Source of the DNA: Phaeoceros laevis
Taxonomy: Eukaryota > Anthocerotophyta > Anthocerotopsida > Notothyladales
Assembly: GCA_049999765.1 (NCBI GenBank)
Contig: JBNGIQ010008829.1
Coordinates: 1-59,781 of the forward strand
Direction: 5' to 3'
DNA length: 59,781 nt
In this document: in pieces, positions 1 through 12,900 of the stretch
How the letters are laid out: every line of letters begins with the position of its first letter
Numbering within the stretch: position 1 is the stretch's first letter
Notes under the pieces: generated by a model
The model's database searches: none
Seen by the model: only the letters and a program-made list of their open reading frames with translations
What the model was told of the DNA's origin: nothing
Position numbers and translations under genes: made by a program

Positions 1-688
1 AAACCGGGACGTCCGGCAGTCCGGGAGGTTGCAGACCCTAAAAAAAAACAGCGTGCAACATTTCGGATTCCGTAACAGCTACCTAGCGCTCTCAAGAATC
101 TATTCATTCTATTCTGGATCTGGATTCCACCCGACATTTTCTTGTTCTTGGTCACTCTTCTCGCATGCAAGCGCGTTATAATTGAAGACAGGAACTACCG
201 TAGGTCGGTTATTAGCAATTATAGCAGAAAATAGATGGACAGGTTTCCAGCGGCTAACGAACAAGTGACCGGGCGTTCGGCAGGCTGACGAATTTGGGCT
301 CCAATCTAGCTACGAACTGAACTATGCAGTCGCGGCACCACTTCTGCAAGCTAGATGATACTGGAGCTATGTGGATCGCTGGACTTACCGGCGTCAGCTT
401 CACCTGCGTCATCGGTTAGTGGCACCACAACCTCCTCCGGCACCCTCGCCTAGAGCAGAAGTCCTGGTATCAGATGCATAAACAAATTGGTTTGACGATG
501 CTCTATGACGGGATTTAGATGAGAAGGCCGCAGGTAGTCAAAAGAGATGGATTCACAGATGGCTCGTAAAGTCTCGTGGCTTCTAACCCGTCACACTAGC
601 TGAACGTGAAGGTCACCGAGGCATGGATTTCCAGCGCCTAAAGGCGTCCCATCCCGGTCCGTGAGCGAGTCGGTTGCAGACTGCAGAG
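1..688. other. Upstream sequence without a recognisable gene
   Basis: I see no open reading frame of credible length or family similarity here, no repeat and no RNA gene. The final ~100 bases are probably promoter and 5' leader of the XS-domain gene that starts at 689. Confidence 0.5.
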
Positions 689-2835
689 ATGGACAGGAAA
701 CCCTGCAGGCAGAGAGAAAGAGATTTGCTGGTGTTCCCGTGGGCGGGAATTGTTACTCATATCCCGGGGACATGTGATCCTGAGCTCGCAGCTCAACAGA
801 TAGAGCAGTACTTTTCTGAATTTGAGCCGCAAAATGTGTCCATTGTGGCAAGGACGTCCGACAAGGTCTGGCAGGTAGCCGTTGTGCAATTCAAGGGCGA
901 CATTCATGGCTACATGAACTCAGTTGCCCTGGACGGCTTTTTTCAAAGGAGTGGCCGGGGGCGTCACGGCTGGGCACGGGGGTCCCTGCCTAGCCCTGAC
1001 AGGCAGATTGGTGGGACTCCTGCGGACTGGTCCTTGTATGGTTGGATGGCAAGTAAGGACGACCTGATTGCCGGCGATGAGCTTAGCATGCACCTCTCCA
1101 AGCGGGGAATTCTGAGCACCGTTGCTGGAGTGGTTGAGGAAGTGGTCCAGAGAAGTGTGAACGATGCTGAAACCCGAGCTCTGAAAAAAGCTGGCGAGCT
1201 GGAGGTGACATTTGCCGCCGGATGGAGAATTAGGTCTTGTGTTTGACATCTTATTGCTAGTATTAACGAGAGGACAGGATTGCGCACATTGTGAAGGTCT
1301 TGCCAGCTGCACCTGACAAGCTTTCCTGCTTGGCTACAGAATCAAGCAGTGGCTTGGAAGAGCGGACATGGAGGAGGTCAAGAGGTAGTGGTTACAAGCG
1401 AAACGAAGCACCTGGAGCCTCTTATGAGCACCCTGATCACCAAACTTGAGGGTGTTACAGAAGCCCTGTCAACCAGTTCTGCGAGCACATCTGACGAGGT
1501 TAGCCTTTCCAAGTTCTGCCTGAAAGAATCTCGGCTACCAGCTTTTGTGGTGCCTTGTGACCTCATGTTTAGATTGCACTGTTAACCATAAACATCTTCA
1601 CATCTCTGTGCAGGAACTATGTCTTGCAACAGTTGTGTTGCAGAGGCACGGGCCGTCTCCGGGAATCAGCTTCAAACATTACGTTCAGCTGGGCCCTTGT
1701 GGTTTAAACAGCGAAAATTTTGATCACAGTCATGGAGATCAACCATCATCGCAGTTGGAGCCTTGTGGATCACTTGGATTCGGTGTATGAGAATTGGGAC
1801 CTTTGATGCTTTAGGTTGTAAATTGTGTTGGCTGATTAGTTGCCAGATACCTAGTGCAGCGTAAGAGGACCTTGTGACAGCTGTATCTTTCATTCTTTTC
1901 GAGTAACCTGGCTCTACTTTGATTTATGTCGTTTTCCTCTCTCCCAGGGACCTGTTAGCAAGGACTTCGCAAAGCTGCTGCGTTTGAAGCAAGAGTGGGG
2001 GGATGAGGTGTTTCAAAAGTTCATGACCGTATTAGCTGACAGTGAGGGCAGCAATGGTACGAAGCGTTTTGGTGGGACGGCTGTTGCATGGAATACTGCT
2101 GAGAACCGGAAAGCAACATTGTTGGAGGTGATAAAGGGGTTGGAACAAGTTATTGAAGCCAAAGACGCAGCTAGAAAAACACGGAACACGGAACAAAAGG
2201 ATATGATACCCGAATATGGTAAGCTGCACACCACCAAGGTCATCCAACTAGCAGAAGAGGAACTTAGAAGAGATGTGCCGCCCGGTGAAGTCAACCAGGA
2301 CGAACTGAAGAGGAAGAATGGGCTGATTGAGATTACCAAGCAAGAGCTTGAGAGAAAGACTTTACTCATAGCAAACATCAAAGATCAACTGTCAGAAAGC
2401 ATTGAGCTGATTCGGACATCCAGGGAGGATGTTCAGAGAAAGAATTCTTTGATTGAAGCACAAAATGAGGAACTGCAGCTGAGGAATCAGGACCTGGAGG
2501 CCGCAAGGGAGGAGCTGAGGAGAAAGGATACTCTCATCAATGCAAAGGATCTTCTGATTGAGGCACGGAGAAATGCTATCGAGAAGAAGGATTACCTGAA
2601 CAAAACTCTGTCACTTGAATTGAAGTTGAAGAACCATCTCCTGGAGGCGAAAAGAGAGGAAGTTCGAAGGAAAGATCTTTGGATCCGAGCAAGGGGACTG
2701 GACTCTACTTATCCTGGGGACGTCAAGGAGCCAATACTGATTGAAGATGAGCCCACTGGCATGTCTCAGGTCTTTACTCTGATGGAAACCGACGCAGATG
2801 CTGAAAGAAGGTATCCGAAACGGACAAGGAACTAG
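689..2835 (+). CDS. XS-domain coiled-coil protein (SGS3 / IDN2-FDM relative) lacking a recognisable XH domain
   Basis: The first exon (689-1204, donor GTGACA) encodes an XS domain at about residues 12-170: LLVFPWAGIVTHIP, then WQVAVVQFKGD, SLYGWMASKDDL and the KAGELE linker into coiled coil. This order is typical of plant SGS3 and IDN2/FDM proteins, which bind double-stranded RNA ends in trans-acting siRNA production or RNA-directed DNA methylation. The last exon opens after the acceptor at 1946-1947 (GPVSKDFAKLL) and runs to the stop at 2833-2835. It is a long charged coiled coil with recurring RKDxLI / RKNxLIEA units and ends in RRYPKRTRN. Middle exons between about 1330 and 1700 (for example HLEPLMSTLITKLEG) are uncertain. 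The start is the first ATG before the XS domain. IDN2/FDM proteins normally end in an XH domain; none is visible here, so SGS3 or a lineage-specific member is possible. Likely nuclear or cytoplasmic. Confidence 0.75.
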
Positions 2836-3047
2836 GAGCAGGAAGCCACAACTGCGAGGCCACTAGTACCATGATTTGGGTCGTCCTGGTACAAGTGGTG
2901 TCAGCGCCTCAGTAATATATCACTGCCTGCTACTAGTTCAATATCTTGCAACGCCTGTGCAACTACGCTTTGAAACTGCCGGTGGCTATTTTCACTGCCA
3001 AGAATAACTTGAGGAGCAAACGTGCTCCGTGGACAGACAGGGCCTGA

Positions 3048-3231
3048 CATGGTGAGGCGGCGAGTCCCGCTCCCTCTTGTTTGGATACTGCTGCAGGGTA
3101 CGAGGTCGCATGTACAGAGTTTGTGCATCCGAGAATCATCATGGTGAGGCGGCGAGTCCTGCTCCCTCTTGTTTGGATACTGCTGCAGGGTACGAGGTCG
3201 CATGTACAGAGTTTGTGCATCCGAGAATCAT
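3048..3231. repeat. Tandem duplication, 2 x 92 bp
   Basis: Unit 1 (3048-3139) starts CATGGTGAGGCGGCGAGTCC and recurs almost unchanged at 3140-3231. I saw one internal difference (CCC versus CCT after GAGT). It lies just downstream of the XS gene, so it may sit in its 3' UTR. Confidence 0.9.
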
Positions 3232-3592
3232 CTTCGTGTTGCAGGCCAGATCCGGGCATCTTTGCATCTTTACATAGGTTGAACATAGTTTAAGTGCCGT
3301 TGTGTAACTGGTGAAATCACCACGACTGTGTATGACATGTCGGTTGTGCTGAGAAGGAAAGGAGAGGAAATATATTTATGATGGTGATTTGGGTAAATAC
3401 CACCACTTTTGAGAAGACAGCTGCTTACGTTAGCTTGCTGCCATAAAAGCCCATTAACAAAGACCTTGGACCGTTTTTTGTGTATCCACCTTGTAATGTA
3501 TCTAAGAGCTGGTCGCCGAACTTTTGATTTTCTTCCCACTCCACAAACTTAAATTGATACAATAAATATAATGCTTCCAATCTGGCAGTTGA

Positions 3593-3666
3593 GTCTGGAT
3601 GGTGTAGTTGGTCATCACGCTAGTCTCACACATTAGAGGTCCCCAGTTTGACCCTGGGATCAGACA
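3593..3666 (+). tRNA. tRNA-Val(CAC)-like gene, probably degenerate or tRNA-derived SINE head
   Basis: The 74 bases fold as a tRNA. Acceptor strand GTCTGGA pairs with ATCAGAC except for an A-A mismatch at the last pair; the discriminator is A. The anticodon arm CTAGT-CTCACAC-ATTAG has one G-T pair and reads anticodon CAC. The T stem CCCAG/CTGGG is intact, but the T loop is TTTGACC instead of the usual TTCGAAC, which weakens the internal B box. Plant tRNA-Val(CAC) genes have very similar sequence. The damaged acceptor pair and T loop suggest a pseudogene or a SINE copy rather than a working tRNA gene. Confidence 0.7.
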
Positions 3667-3948
3667 CTTGTGGTCCATTGCCCGGCATGGCTTGGAAGGA
3701 ATCGTTTAGCTTTTTGACAACAATCCACACTTTTCCAACAGTGGGCACCTCTTTGTTGAGACCTTTGATGCCACCGGAAGCGCTGACTCGAGAGACTGGA
3801 AAGAATTAGTAATAACCATAATAACAAGGATAGCATATGATTAAGTCGACTTAGTAACTTAGGCCTTTCAGTGACTAAATGACCAACTTAAGTTTAGTTG
3901 GTCGATCTTGGACATAGCGCATGCCCAATAGAGTTTCATCATCTTCTT

Positions 3949-4005
3949 CATCACGCTAGTCTCGGCCAATACTGGAGGTCCCCAGTTCGAACCCGGGTTC
4001 AGACA
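3949..4005 (+). repeat. 3' part of a second tRNA-Val-like sequence
   Basis: The stretch shares ATCACGCTAGTCTC and GGTCCCCAG with the tRNA-like sequence at 3593 and ends in the same CAGACA. It has a perfect T loop (TTCGAAC) and B box, but the acceptor 5' strand and D arm are missing or unrecognisable. The copies are about 340 bp apart in the same orientation, as expected for tRNA-derived retroposons or a broken tandem tRNA pair. Confidence 0.6.
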
Positions 4006-4183
4006 AAGGATTATAGGCTTTACGGAGCGGTGGACTGCACCACTACGAGTCTGTGCACCCGTAGGAGCGAACTCAGTGAACAGAGAGATCGGTACCAGAC
4101 TAGAAGTCTTGGAATCCAACATTGGTGACGGACACAGCGGACTTCGTTGTTTGTCGGGCAAGGAGGATAAGAGATGAAAGACC

Positions 4184-5184
4184 TCAATTCTTGGCCAATG
4201 TCACGGAAACGCCAGCAACTTCCTTCAGAGGTTTCCAGGTGAACTTGCGCCTGTTGGAGGCAGGACAGTGAGAATCCACAGTCTGAGTTGGAAGAAGCTA
4301 GGAATTTGCCTACAAAATGCTAAACAGCCGTGCCTTACCAGGTTCCGACTTCGGCTATGACTTTCACCTTCGGCCTTATGGCAGGCAAGAGCGCAAGAAA
4401 CTGCAGCTCACTTTTTGACAGAACCTGAAACAGAGAGACGGTTTTTGTGACGCTCAAAGGAACCATGGCAGCTGAGAAAGAAAGATTGTTGGCTGGAGTA
4501 CTCACATGTGCTTCGATAAGCCACAAAACCAGGCCCTTGCTGGTTTTGGGAAGAATGGCGAGCCTGTAGTCGATTTCTGGGGGCAGGTAGAAGCGTGCAA
4601 TCGCTTGCTTACCCAAGTGCGGCTGCACACGACAGTAGGATGTCAATTCTGTGAAGCTGCTTCTCTAAATGATGCTTGCCAAGCCCTTGCCAAAGTATGT
4701 AGCACCCAGCAGAAAAAGCGACACTTGTAGCGAGAGAGAGACGTACTGGTCGAACACCGTGAATTTTCGTCAAATATGCCTCGAGGTCTCCGAGCCCCCT
4801 GGCTGTCAAGTCTAGGAAATGGTACCCCTCCACCTTGAGCTTTGTAGCATAGCGTCCCTCATAACCTCCCTCCGCAGGTGGGTAGATGGCAACGGCCCCG
4901 TGCTTCTCCACATCACGCGACCACCTGCCAAGATCAAACCCTAGCAAATCCCCTCCGATGTAGTCGCCAAGCCCACAGACGACTGTGCCTTTCCTGCTCA
5001 CCAGAGACACCCCCCGCGTCACCCCCGCGGACGCAGCTCGTCCAGTTTGTTGCCATTGCCTCAAGCCACCAATCAGGAAACGGGAATGCGTGCCTGTTAT
5101 GGCGCTCCTTCTTCCATTCTGAGCAGTGAGGGAGCCTGCAGACTGAGAAGATGCAACGGCCGCGGGGGCCATGGCCGTTGCCAT
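4184..5184 (-). CDS. ndhN: NAD(P)H-quinone oxidoreductase subunit N, chloroplastic
   Basis: Four exons join cleanly: 5184-4747, 4622-4506, 4424-4339 and 4250-4184, all with GT-AG introns, giving 235 residues. After a plastid transit peptide (about 60-70 residues rich in Ala, Ser and Arg) come the NdhN signatures GLGDYIGGDLLGFDLG, GGYEGRYATKLKVEGY, FLDLTARGLGD, HLGKQAIARFYLPPE, LSKSELQFLALLP, and the C-terminal RKFTWKPLKEVAG. NdhN belongs to subcomplex A of the chloroplast NDH complex, on the stromal side of the thylakoid, which supports cyclic electron flow around photosystem I. The gene converges on the XS gene. A second NDH subunit, PnsB1, lies 24 kb away. Confidence 0.95.
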
Positions 5185-6996
5185 CTCTCTCGAGCTTTCA
5201 GCAAACTTGTTTCGAAGCTTCTACCCACCCAATCTAGCTCGAAAAAACAAGCTGTAGCCCTCCAGAGACTCGCATTCTGTTGTTGGATGGAGATTGGAGT
5301 TCAGTAGTCCTGGCAAATTTCGAACCTGGAAGCCCGACTTTACTTTGTGGGAGAGAACCCAGCGGTTGAGTAGAGAGTAGAGGATAGCACCTTATCCGAT
5401 CGGATTGCCTAACCGGGACATTGTCCATGGTCAGAAGTTGGTCCGTGTAAGAAGCCCCTTGGGTTCGCTAACCGCTGGGTTCCGATATGCTAGGGGACAT
5501 GCCTGATGGCGGCCAAGAGTCGCAAGATCGAAACTCGGACACAAGATTGAACAGTTGTGCCTGTCCATCTGATGTCAACCATTGAGCCCGCCCTGGATGC
5601 GCTATTGTTGCTGATTAGGTATCTCTGACAGGCCTAGGTTGCATTTCATCACCCAAACGAGTAGCTGCCATGGCGTCACCACAGAAGAAGGAGAAAAACA
5701 CATGTTGCACAGGTGCTCACATAGCCAACTACACTTTGTGCCCCGGTGCGCTATCTCTGAACTTCCCGGCCTGGAAGGACAAGGTCCGATTGCACAAGAT
5801 TGAATTGGTGAAGATGAAGACCAAACTGCAGAATGCGAAGAAGCGCCTGCCTGGGGCTTGAAGGATTGAGCATTAGAGGACAGGTGGAGGAGATTTGCTA
5901 CCGCAAGAGACACGTCCGCTGGTTTAGAGGGTTTAAGAGGTACAAGACCGAATTCTTCCTGGCGTTAGCAAGGTCCCAAGGTGGCAGCCTAGAACATTCC
6001 CACTAGCCTGTACGCGTAGCAGTTGGATACCCTGAGGACATAGGTGTTGCTGAAGAGGCTTGAGCGTCGATTCATCACACAAGGCTTGTCGACTGTTAGC
6101 AACAGACGAAGTGGACGATTCTTTTGAGCAGTTCTGCAGTGTTGTGGATTAGGGGCTGGATTATCTACAGGGGCACCTGGACTCTTAGTATCAATTGCAA
6201 GAACCTGAACCTTATGTAACCAAGTCTCTGACGACGGCAATTCTGTGACTTTTGGCAGCCAGGGCGCCAATTGCAGGTATGTGCAGGGCAACCAAGGTAG
6301 AGCGCATCGGAAGAGGTAAACCTAACCACACTCTTTCCCCTTCTAGTTGAAGCTGATTATGTTGTATTCCGAAGTGACCATATTCCGCGCCCCCCCCCCC
6401 TCCCCCGTTTCTCCGCTCGGATATACCGATATACCTAGGTAGCGAGGTCGATATGAAGGAAGGATGCATTCTGTTGAACTTGGGGAGAGGGATTTGTCAA
6501 GTGTCTTCTGGGACTCTTGATAGTACGGAATTTCCTACCTGATTGGCTTGTGATGGCTGGACTTACTAGCCCAGCAGTGGGCCAAGTACCATAACTAAAA
6601 CCTCCGTGCTTCCTCTGGCAATTGCAAATCCTAATCCAATTTGTGACCTTTTTTCTCCGGATTTCGAGGAAACCTAGTATGTGACGGCGGAATCGATTCT
6701 GTGGTTGGTCCAGTCCGTTGGTCAGATTGCATAGAACGCCAGCTTGCCTTGATATAGATGATTAGAAACGCCCAAAATCACTTTTAGGCAGTCCTCTAAT
6801 TTCTCGAACAAGGCTGGTTCAGTTGCTTTTGCCACCAATCTTCCACATTCCTACATGCAGTTCTGGCCACCAGGCCTGCTGTGCGTGGCAAGCTTTGGAC
6901 CAGGCTTCACATCTCGTTCTCCCTCACAAATCTCCAGGTGTGTCACCGAAATGTGCTTCATCATACAACATTTACAACATTGGGTCAAAGGTAACT
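5185..6996. other. 1.8 kb intergenic stretch, no supported gene
   Basis: It lies between NdhN (upstream side) and the 3' end of the HEAT protein gene. A 63-codon frame at 5670-5861 (+) begins MASPQKKEKNT but shows no family. A C-rich tract at about 6391-6405 is interrupted by one T. Nothing else is recognisable. Confidence 0.5.
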
Positions 6997-9900
6997 CTAG
7001 CGACTCATCCCTGGAGGAGCAGTAAGGCAGCCAAGCAGCTGCTCGCACAGGTTTCGCATTTCCAGAGATCTGTCCATTCGAGCTACTGATTGTAGGACAG
7101 ACTGGGCATCCATAAGATGCGATGCCAGTTCGTTGATTATAGCCTCGTCACTAGCTAGCAAAGCTGTTAACACCTTCACTGCCCCAACTCGAACCTGTGG
7201 ATGCATAAAAAACACAAGTTAAAGATGCTCCTCTAATGAAGGACTAGACATTACTAAAACAGGGTCTTACCTCGCTCGGACCTGAGCCTCTTATCAGAGT
7301 TATAGCAAGGCTCAGCATGTCGGTGCAAAAGGGAAGCACCGCCTGAGCTTTTAGATGGTACACAGCACTGAAGAGAACTTGCAGGCACGCTGCAATAATT
7401 GGAGCCTCAGTGCCATCCTGAACGCAGGACAAGGTGTAAGGGCAAACGATATCAGGACAGGGAAGTTGACCTCGCTCCGAAATGCGTTGAAACATGAAAA
7501 CGGGTTTTAGTTTGGCCACACCTTTACATAGAGCATTACTGGAGGCACGATGACCTCTGCTAATGCCACACGGGAGTTGATTGGAACTTTCTGGCATGCG
7601 CTGATGAGAGCGTTTGCCATGCACAGTCGGAAGGGAGTGGGAGCCGACAAGGGTCCTTCAGAGCCCAGACTCCTCTGAGCCGAATCTGCCTTCAGCTGAG
7701 TTGACAATGCCGGTTTTGAACTGCTGCGGAGACATTGGGTCCCGGCCACTGTGAAAGGTACATGCTTCAGCTGACCAGTTAAACAGCTGATGACAGTGCC
7801 ACAGATCCTAGTGAGGCCATCCAAGTCATCTGCACGCAGAGGAAACTCCGGTTAAGGAACAGTTTTCACAAGTGATGTCAGTGTGGCAGATAAGGACAAC
7901 AAGGTACACCTGTTGATCGCTCACTTTCGGATCGCTCCACGAGTTGTTTCTCTACGACCTCGTCGATAAGCTTAGGTGGCCTTACAACCTCTTCAATTAA
8001 CTTGGGTCTGTCGTTGCTTGTGTCCACGAGCTTGAACATGGGTGGAACTTCATCAAGGAGTTCAGGTCTGAAACCAACTTCATCATCCAGCTTTCGCCTG
8101 TTAGACAGTCCTTCAAGGTTTGCTTCGGGGACTTCCTCCAGAGGCGTGCCCATTTTGTTGACTTCTTGGAGGTTACTTTGTCTGCCGTGGTTTCCTGTAT
8201 CACTAGGTTGTTTTGGAGGTGTGACTTCTGCCAAAATCATCACTGCAAAGCAGTCGATGCATCCATGTTGCGCCTTGACAATGCCTAACACATCCCTGGG
8301 TCAATAGTTTTGACGGATTTGCAGTTCTGGTCCCAAAACTCGGAGAAAAGGATGTCAGACCACTCACCTTCGTCACTTGATGGCCACAGTAGGACCGAGG
8401 TAAGGAACGAGCAGATGATAGGAATTTCTTCATGGAAGAGCAATTGCTTGCCTCTAATCTGCAAAATAACGAGATGTATTGAATACTTCGCTAAGATGGG
8501 GTAATATGTCAGATTAAAAATTCATGAACTCGACGGTCCAATATAGCTCGGGTGTACCACAAAAGCGTTACAGAGAGCATATATGCCGGCCTTGACCCTA
8601 AGTAAATTACGAGCACTCGTTGCTGCTTCTAGCTGTATCAAAACCTGCGGAAGCATGATCTGCAGAATAGCAAACACATGAGCTGTGCTCACAGGCCAGA
8701 TTTTTAACCTAAAGTGAGCAAGTTGCTGTGTAACTGAAGCATATATTATCACGGAGTACATACTTGACCAAGTAAACAAAACCAAGCCTCTTGTAAACCA
8801 GATAGGTCGTAAGTGACTGAAGACCAAATAACCATTGATATCCTCACCTCAGGTACCAGACGACCTGTAAGCTCAGCAGCAAGCTTGCGCACCTCTTGAA
8901 ATTCGTAAGGCGTACTCATCCTATTCAGGCAGTACCATTACTGCCCATCACTTGAGGAAAAACGGCATCTCTTCCTTGCTGCCGACATGATAGCCAACAT
9001 ACCTTTGCACAAGCAGGCTCGCAATACAAGAACCTTGCTCTGGCAGCTCATCATCGGACCTTATGCCATCTATACATAAACACAGAAAGGTTAGACCAGA
9101 GGGGCTGCACTGGTACCAAGGCTGCAACTTGCAACAACAAACTTGCAAATAGAAATAAGGAAAACACCAACCTGCACCAGAAGGCATACCCTGCAGAACA
9201 TTTCCATATAGATACTTATCCTTCTTGTCATTGAACATCTCTAAAGGAAGGACCTTAAGCACAAGCAACGGGTTGAGCCTTTGAAACAACTCCTTGGCAA
9301 GTGCGCCACCATCAGCTTCCCACGACTTTGCTTCTCCGGCATGTGTGAGGATATCACTCCCCAATCTGCAACAGGTAATCACACAGGCTGGTTGTTTTGA
9401 CTAATATCCGGCAATAATAAGTGAATCAGCCATGGACTAAACTGAAAGCAGCTGGAGAGAGCGAGTAATCTCTAGAAGTCCACGCACATTCGCTGGTGAC
9501 TTAGTATGCTGAGAACATGAGAAAAAATAATATGGGCCTTGTCAACAATGAAGGCACTGATCTGACTGAGGAAACGTGGTAAGACAGGGTTCGATGGCTC
9601 TGCAACCATCTTCTTGAGCAGTGTTCTAGTCAGAGGTTCCCAGTCTTCCACCTGAACCAAACTCCTCTGTCATGCTTTGCACAGCGAACTGCAGTATTTT
9701 AAGAAGTATACACAAGCCATACAGATTATTACCGTCATTGCCCATGTTGGCACAAGATTCATGATTCTATCCATATCCACACGAGATCCTACAGAGCGGG
9801 GCAAAGCATTCGCCAAAAAACAGAGAGTTAAATGTCCGATGTTTTTCTGCTGAAGAAGCAACCACCTATCTCAAGCCTAACAAGCCCGTCACTTTACGAA

Positions 9901-12900
9901 CTCTTGACAATTAGACAGGCACACGGTGTGAACAACCACCCCAAATACAACACTTATTTCACCACAAGTGGCAGCTCCGGATTTGAATACTCTACTTGCT
10001 GAGTTTGCTGCAACGCCAAAGTCGCCCACTTCCGACTTACCAGAAGCTATTGGAAGTGATGTGCTTTCTGACAACTTGCTGCGAACATACCTTGACTCAG
10101 ATAGTTGGAATACTCGTCAAGAACCAGAAGAAAACCAGTGGATAGACATGTACCTCCAGGTTGGGTTAAATACTTACGTGATGCAATCCAGGAGCATACA
10201 GACTGCAAGGCTGTAGTCGGAGTGACTTTTTAGGAGAGACAAAATAGCAGAGCTTGCAGAAGACCGAACACGGCCATCAGCAGAGAATACGGAATTAACC
10301 AGAGCTGGCAGAACAAACCCCGGATCTGCAAAAGTGAGAAGTTATGAATTCTACGACAACAGTCCATGGCAGTTGCGGCTTCACTCAAAGCAGAAGCCAG
10401 GCTACTCTGACTCCTTGTGCTGAAACTCAATCAGCAGAGCAATGGATGACCAAATCTACACATATCTGCGCAGTGCAGGAAACAAGGACCATAGCCACCA
10501 ACTGCAAAAAGAATGCTTCTCCTCTGATTTACCAAGTTTTGCAAACAGTGCTGATGCTTCAACTCGATTAGTCAGCTCCTCATCGCCTAGACGGCTCAGG
10601 AGATGTCCAGCAAGTGTCTGACTGTCATAGCACACAAGAACCAACATATGAAAGAAAATTCTAAGCAAGGAAGAAACTCAGATCCACAAAATTTATCACA
10701 CATAAGAATCAAACAGCAAACCACTGAGTGGGAGAACAAACCTGAGTGCAGAGTCAGCAACGTCAGCAGCCCGGGTGGTTATAGAGAGAAGTTCCCCAAG
10801 AACATCAAGAGCATTCCTGCGGCGCACACTTTCTGGGGAATCAAGCCTCTTGAATAGATGCTCAAATTCAGGAGATTTCGGATTGCTGAAGGTCAGTTAA
10901 GTTCACAGAAGAATACCACAGCAGATATTTGTTCAGCACTTTATAAAATGTACAGGCTGGCCTACTGAAAATCAATTGACTAGCTGGATACACAGCGAAA
11001 AATTCTGAGACCAGTAGCACCACCGCTCTGGCTGCAGAGTCCCGCTCATCTAAAAGCTCCATAAGCGATGGTATTAAAGCCTCCAAGCGTGAAATAGACA
11101 AACTAGATGAATCTGTTGAAGGCTTTGCAGGAACTGAACGAAACAACACATCTCTGAGAATAGCCACAGAAAGGTCTACTGCCTGGACATCTCCACATCG
11201 TAGCTGAGCACAGATTGGAAACAGGATAAGTGACAAGGGATGACCGACCTAGCAGCTCTTAAGAAACATTCACACTGAAAATCCTCTTCAGAGCCAAATA
11301 GGTCGCTGTCATAACTGATGTCTGATCTACATAGGTGTCAGTCGACATCATTTCCAACATTTGCTAGACATATAAAGGACAATAACAGTCTACATGTGAT
11401 ATTACATATGTTAGCTCACCAACCTGATTGAGAAGCAACTTCAGGAGCTCCGGTTCAATCTCTTCTAACACTGAATCAAGCTGCCGTGGGCCCAAACGCC
11501 CCAGAACAAGAGCTAAACATGCTAGAGCATATTTCCTCATTTCGGCAGCTCTTCTGCTTCTATCTTGAGACATACTTTCCTCATCGTGGTCCCCAGTCAT
11601 CTCTTCTTCCGAATAGTACTGTTTGGAAACGTTTTTCAGCTACTGGGACAGAATAGAAATGCATCAAGAGACCAAGAACACATAGGGAATAACATCTGCG
11701 TACCTGTAGAGCACCCATTGACTGCTGCAAAACTGCCTCAGGGTGGCGAGCAAGATCATGGTTTTCAAACATCATGAAGCTGCTGTATCGGTGCCAGCAC
11801 GCTGCCAAAACACTGACTCCAATCTTAAGGTCTGCTTCACCTGTAAAATGAGAACTTCGTGTAGTTACTGCAAAATACTCCCGCAAATCTGCAACCCACA
11901 TCATTTTTGGGAATGACATACCTTCACCTTGAGCCTGGAGGGAATCCCTGAAATTTGCCAGTGCTTGCAAGCGCTTCTGTACTTGTTGTAGCCCTGCTGT
12001 GTGCAGAGGTCGTGATACAACATTCCACTTCGGTACAAAGTACATGGCATTAAGTACTCTGGGCTTGCAAACCATACTGGATAATCGAAGACGTGGAACA
12101 ACAGCCGCAATCCATTTAAACAGTTACCTCATGCAGTTCTGCAACCAGTAAAATAAGGTTATCCAGCTGATCCCAAAGCAGCCTTTCCCTTGCTTCCTGA
12201 CGGCCTGAGAAGCTTGGCTGTCCATCATCTCCAATGCATTCCACATTCGTGGAACGGTTTGAGCCATCAGAATCTACGACAGTGATCAACGACTTCTCTG
12301 ATTCTTTTGGTTCTGGACTTCGCTGAGACACATTCTCCAAGCTACCAGGCCCCGTAGCAAGAGCCTTGGTAATAACAAGAGTACAGTCCGCCGCAGCAGT
12401 GGTCAAGCGAGTAGGCGCCCTCCGTTTGCCATCTCTGACACTGTCACAGTAACGTTTGTCGATTGCAAGAGGTCGCAACCATCGTAAAGGCCAAAACATC
12501 AGGAGCTAACAATGTGACAGCTGCGGCAACAATGTGATGCGGAGACCCTTACCTGGCATGGCATACAACATGAAGAAGTTGGGGAATGCAGGCAGCGAAG
12601 AGCAACACGACGTCCGACTCGTACCCAAATTCATCAAGGGATTGCTCTGTCAAAACAGCTTGTTTGTCAATCTCAGCGCTCTAACACAGCAACCCGTGTC
12701 TTGTGTTAGGGTAGCACAGGGAGAAGGAGAACAAAGGTATACCTGCCTTGCACCGAATTGACCCGGATTGTATCAGTTCACGAACAACCAAGCACCAACC
12801 GAGTCTAACACGATTATCTGTTCCATCTCTGCGGATTAGAAGACTCAATTGCGTGGCAGTAGCCCACCCAACCTCTTCATTCTCCAGGAGCAAGCACAAT

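Noticed and set aside
3081-3293. Short open frames over the 92 bp tandem repeat
   Set aside because: They arise from the duplicated sequence and show no family or initiation context.
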